Assembly: GCA_009733715.1 (NCBI GenBank)
Contig: WMKJ01000109.1
Span: 1 to 39,475 of the forward strand
DNA: 39,475 nucleotides
Reading direction: 5' to 3'
Source of the DNA: Herpomyces periplanetae
Taxonomy: Eukaryota; Ascomycota; Laboulbeniomycetes; Herpomycetales; Herpomycetaceae
The notes under the pieces were generated by a model. The model saw nothing but the letters and a program-made list of their open reading frames with translations. It was not told where the DNA came from and did no database searches. The position numbers were made by a program, and so were the translations under genes. This document shows, piece after piece, positions 35,960 to 39,475 of this stretch; position 1 is the stretch's first letter; every line of letters starts with the position of its first letter.

Positions 35960-36390
35960 TACTGAGCTGGGAAAACAGTGGGTGTGATGGCCACCATATA
36001 CTCCGTATCCGAAATATTTTCATAAAATTTTTACGAATCCTACAATGAACCTTCATCCACGGATATGTGCCCCACTCTCAAACAACCCTCTGTTCGTATG
36101 CGGACACCTATTTTGCAACAAGTTGTTTCACCCCTCTACTTTTGTCGCATGAGAGGGATTCCGATGTTAACATGAAAATCAGCTACTACCCTATATGTGG
36201 TTTACCTATGGATCCGTTTGAAGCCTGCTTCTGAAAGTCGCTTGTTTGTGTGTATCCATCCGTACCCAGCTTTTGCTGCAAGATGCGAGCTTCTGATGAA
36301 TTCGTACAAAGACACCGAAGTTGTCTGTGACCGGTTGCATGATTAAAACTTGAACCTAATCTTGCAGCCAACACGGGCTTTCAACACATA
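35960..36390 (+). repeat. Dispersed repeat R1, copy D
   Basis: Same orientation as copy C. Blocks: CCTTCATCCACGGATATGTG, CCCTCTGTTCGTATGCGGACAC, GGGATTCCGATGTTAACATGAA and CCCAGCTTTTGCTGCAAGATG (the last against CCCAGCTTTGGCTGCAAGGTG in copy A). The minus-strand frame at 36,186-36,374 is judged a chance frame inside it. Confidence 0.7.
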
Positions 36391-37840
36391 TTTTGCACTT
36401 ACTTTGTTATATTAAGCAGCTTCCTGCCTTATTTTATAGCACATTGAACTTGAGAAATCACAAGCATATTACAATAACTTTTAACGACGGATGCCTCCTT
36501 GAATGTCTATCACATTACACGCTTCCTATGCATGTGTCCCCGGGCCTTTAAAAGCCGGTATTTTCACCAGCATGAGTCACCTACTATTCCTCCCTGAAAT
36601 CTTGTTTAGCTGGATTAGAAGATGGCTACTGTCATTGCTAGATAAATATTGTATCACTCGTAATTCTCCATTCGAAAGGTGTGACGGAGTTACAGTCTTA
36701 TCCTTATTGTTCTTCAAGCTGGCAATTTTCTACTCTTTAATTACTTTGAGCTCTCATTTCTCAATAATTCTCGTTATAGTGACTACTCCTTGGATGTGGC
36801 TTCTTTATTGTACAATTTCCTATATTGTGTAAAGGGTCTCCTTACTGTATTGAGTTGTGTATTTAATTTTCTTCTATAGGTCTTATTGCTTTCGTTACAT
36901 TTTGAGCTTAGACACGTATTTTTCATCCATCTATTTTCTAATACCCTCAATTTGTTCGTTCTCTATCTTCTGTTGAGTTATCCTTTGTCAAAGACAATAT
37001 ACGTATCAACCCCTAACTCCACTGCAAGTAAAGGGCTCCTGAGTCGACGTCGTGACAATATCCTTCATATATGATAAGCATAGGTTATTCAAATGATATA
37101 GCTTCAAAGTATAATACAGTAGACAATTTTCATGAAACCAGTAAATGAACTTTCGGAGAAGATATGGGGATGAGTTAAAGAAGGGCAGCCCCTTCTATCG
37201 AGCCAATCTCTTCTTGCCTTCCTCTTCTCTGACGGTCATATTTACAGATAAACAAATTATGTAGTTTGGGATTATGAAAGCAAAACACATATCGGGTGCA
37301 GTTATTGATATGACCTAAGGGAAGGATGGGATAGAACAGAAATCACATTCTGCGAGGAGAGAAAGTCCCGTGGGTTCTGAAGAAAAACAAAGAGGAAGCA
37401 CGGCTTGATTTTAGAAGTGGTGTATCTTCAACTCAACGTTAACTTTTGTCCGAAAGTTCCTACGGAAGTCCCAGTAAAGCTCTCTACTGCGGTATACTCA
37501 AAATCAGAAACCCTCTGCTACGACTTTCTTTGCAAAATGGCGTAGATTACTGGGTGAAACCAGGCATAAGAAAATTTTAAAAAAGCAGGTGTAGTTATAA
37601 CTATAAATTTCGGCTATTTGTTTTAGAGCAAGTACAAGACAACAATCTGCCAAGCAGTCACAAGACACTCTTGTCAAAGTCGAATGGGCACAAAACAATG
37701 GGCGGCCCAACTAAAATAAATAGCTATATGTAAACAGAGATTGGCCTCCAAATACCCAAAATTTTAGAAGATCCGGGCCACATTAAATACTAAAGCAATA
37801 ATGTGAAGGACTCGACAAAGTTTACTTCACCAAGTCACTG
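36391..37840. other. No supported gene
   Basis: The + frame at 36,503-36,832 (109 codons) is hydrophobic and Leu/Ser/Ile-rich but has no recognised family. The frames at 36,886-37,074 (+) and 37,504-37,710 (-) are short and unconvincing. No repeat was matched. Confidence 0.35.
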
Positions 37841-37844
37841 TATC

Positions 37845-38290
37845 ATGTTCTCAGCAAAGACGATTGACGCTTAGCTAGCAGAGCTGTTTGCTCCTTACCA
37901 TTAGGTAATCGGGTACCCGCCAATTATCAATTTATACCTGAAATTTCTGAGAGACTATCCATTCCTTTCCCTGACCATAAACCTAGCGTAACTATATTGA
38001 AGCTAACAGCTCTAAATGGCGGGCACATGGACCCAATCTATGTAGCACTACGGGAACAATGCATTACGCTCCAACGCTTACATAGGCCAGCTCGCAAGTT
38101 AGTACTTGCTCGAACAGCGGTTCATAAGCCTTACCATCTATATATTATATACGTTAAGTCATCTAAGTACATGAGTAAATTCATATATCTCAGCTCACCG
38201 GAACAAGAAGAAAATCATAACAGAAAAGTATGCCGATTGCAGTGTTACCCTGTAACAGTTTTATGTTTGGAATTTGTGATCCTAAAGTAA
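37845..38290 (+). repeat. Diverged repeat R4, copy B, with a 140-codon open frame
   Basis: Counterpart of 33,990-34,400 in the opposite orientation. One frame is open from 37,868 to the stop at 38,288-38,290, about 140 codons. It begins R-L-A-S-R-A-V-C and includes P-E-I-S-E-R-L-S-I-P and L-N-G-G-H-M-D-P. It is longer than expected by chance in such DNA, and its first 45 codons are kept in the same frame in the other copy. There is no good ATG at the beginning, so it is either an internal exon or the remnant of a mobile-element protein. No domain is recognised. Confidence 0.45.
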
Positions 38291-39460
38291 AAATTATATT
38301 ACCTATCAAACCATTCAAAATTTTGTATGTAATTATTTTGGCACAAATTCATTGCATATAAAAGTATATTACAAAGTAAAACATTTAAGTGGCAATATTC
38401 GTAGGTATACCCTCTAGAACACCGTATTATTTATCAGAAATTGAATAAATATTAAACTGGTGGATTTGCTCGAGTTTCCGGCGCCGTATAAACTATATTT
38501 TGTAATAACATATGACCGCATACATTAAAATTTTAGTACATAAATCTAGACATAAAAATTAAATAAGGTCCGGTATCAAATTATGGAACAAATAAAAGGA
38601 AATAAGAGTAAGTCGAAACACTCGAAATTTTGGTATTGAAATAAAGCTGTAAAATAACTATCCCCAGATTCACTCAGGAACCGGAAACATATCAATTTAG
38701 AAATGTAATTTGATCGCATCCAATTTTTATGTGCATGTTTTAACAGCTCTAGTGTGTGTCTAAAATTTGAGAGCAATTGGGCCACAGTGGTACAGAAAAA
38801 TAGAATTTTCTTGTACTATTTGTTACATCCCTGCAGTCTTGTTATGAGCTTCTATGTGGTCCCCTGCAAATCGTGGCTTTCTTAATTATGTTTGGTATTT
38901 ATTTTAATGGTTCTCTGTGAAACATAACACATAGAAATAATCTATTGCTGAAAGCTTAATTTCTGAGAAAACTTAATCAAAGCTGTCTGCTACATTTTAC
39001 CTCATGGCTAGGCGTAATTCACATAGAAAAACTAAGCGCAAGATAATTTAAATAAAAAAATTATTGCTATAACCACTAAATAAAGTTTTTTTCCCTACTC
39101 AACTAGAATACGTGAAGGACGATAATCTTTCAAACAAGCCACGGGAAATTTTTACTAAGCCGACAAAACACAAGACTGAAATTTAATTAAATATGTATAG
39201 TTTAAACTTCTGTAAAAGTATACACGTAAATTTAAATGATAGACAAGAAAAATATTAATTCCTAAATGTTCATTTATGAAGGAAATCAAGACTCATTTAA
39301 ATACAGAGGATTTAAGTAGAAAAATCCGCCAAATCATTACTTCCTCGTCTCTTTATTCTTTACTTAAAATCTTGAGAATTTTATTGCCATCAAGATAAGC
39401 TCTACAAGTTATATCTATAATTGCAACATTATAGACAAGGTTTTCAAGGCTTTGAGGATG
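38291..39460. other. AT-rich contig end without a gene
   Basis: Only a short minus frame (38,576-38,785) is present. A stretch near 38,835-38,930 (CGTGGCTTTC ... TGGTTCTCTGTGAAACATAA) resembles the tail of R1 copy A near 24,488-24,520. Confidence 0.4.
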
Positions 39461-39475
39461 AGATCGGAAGAGCGT
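39461..39475 (+). other. Illumina adapter remnant
   Basis: The final 15 bases, AGATCGGAAGAGCGT, equal the first 15 bases of the standard Illumina TruSeq adapter. This is library sequence, not genome, and it marks the contig edge. Confidence 0.95.

Noticed and set aside
36503-36832. 109-codon hydrophobic + frame
   Set aside because: No start context, domain or repeated copy supports it; probably a chance frame in T-rich DNA.

Overview
The window looks like one whole contig from a filamentous ascomycete. Reasons: short introns (64-237 nt) with GTAAGT-type donors and CTAAT/CTAAC branch sites, a fungal-type seven-helix rhodopsin-like membrane protein, and a casein kinase I of the fungal HRR25/Hhp1 type. 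The right half is AT-rich, gene-poor and repeat-rich, with small single-intron genes for predicted secreted proteins. That combination recalls powdery mildews (Erysiphales) or another host-associated leotiomycete. This placement is an inference from gene style and was not tested by a search. The last 15 bases match the start of an Illumina TruSeq adapter, so the right edge is an untrimmed contig end. The first 104 bases are a near-perfect inverted copy of 3,427-3,530, so the left edge is also suspect.

Layout. 1-4,900: no convincing gene; from about 0.8 kb the + strand is clearly G-rich over C. 4,900-6,567: the skew flips to C/T-rich, the long leader or promoter of a + strand gene. 6,568-7,928: two-exon seven-helix membrane protein. 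7,929-10,980: no gene, again G-rich. 11,000-12,491: C/T-rich leader. 12,492-14,091: five-exon casein kinase I, whose last intron decides the C-terminal tail. 14,092-17,672: AT-rich, no gene. 17,673-18,786 (-): predicted secreted or membrane-anchored protein with a PPxY motif. 18,787-23,900: AT-rich, no supported gene.

23,900-38,300 is a mosaic of diverged repeats. R1 has four copies, two on each strand; R2, R3 and R4 have two copies each. The mosaic holds two genes (26,009-26,957 + and 29,931-30,835 -) for predicted secreted proteins of 263 and 240 residues. Their second exons are recognisably paralogous (C-P-Y, an F-L-L core, then C-F, with identical cysteine spacing), and both use the unusual GTAGTT donor. 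They look like candidate secreted effectors, and the secreted pair is the most interesting content here.

The two halves differ sharply. 5-14.5 kb is a conserved housekeeping block with higher GC and long pyrimidine-rich leaders. 14.5-39 kb is a repeat-laden block with fast-changing secreted proteins, as in the compartmented genomes of plant-pathogenic fungi. Splice models were worked out by eye from frame and consensus and have no transcript support.
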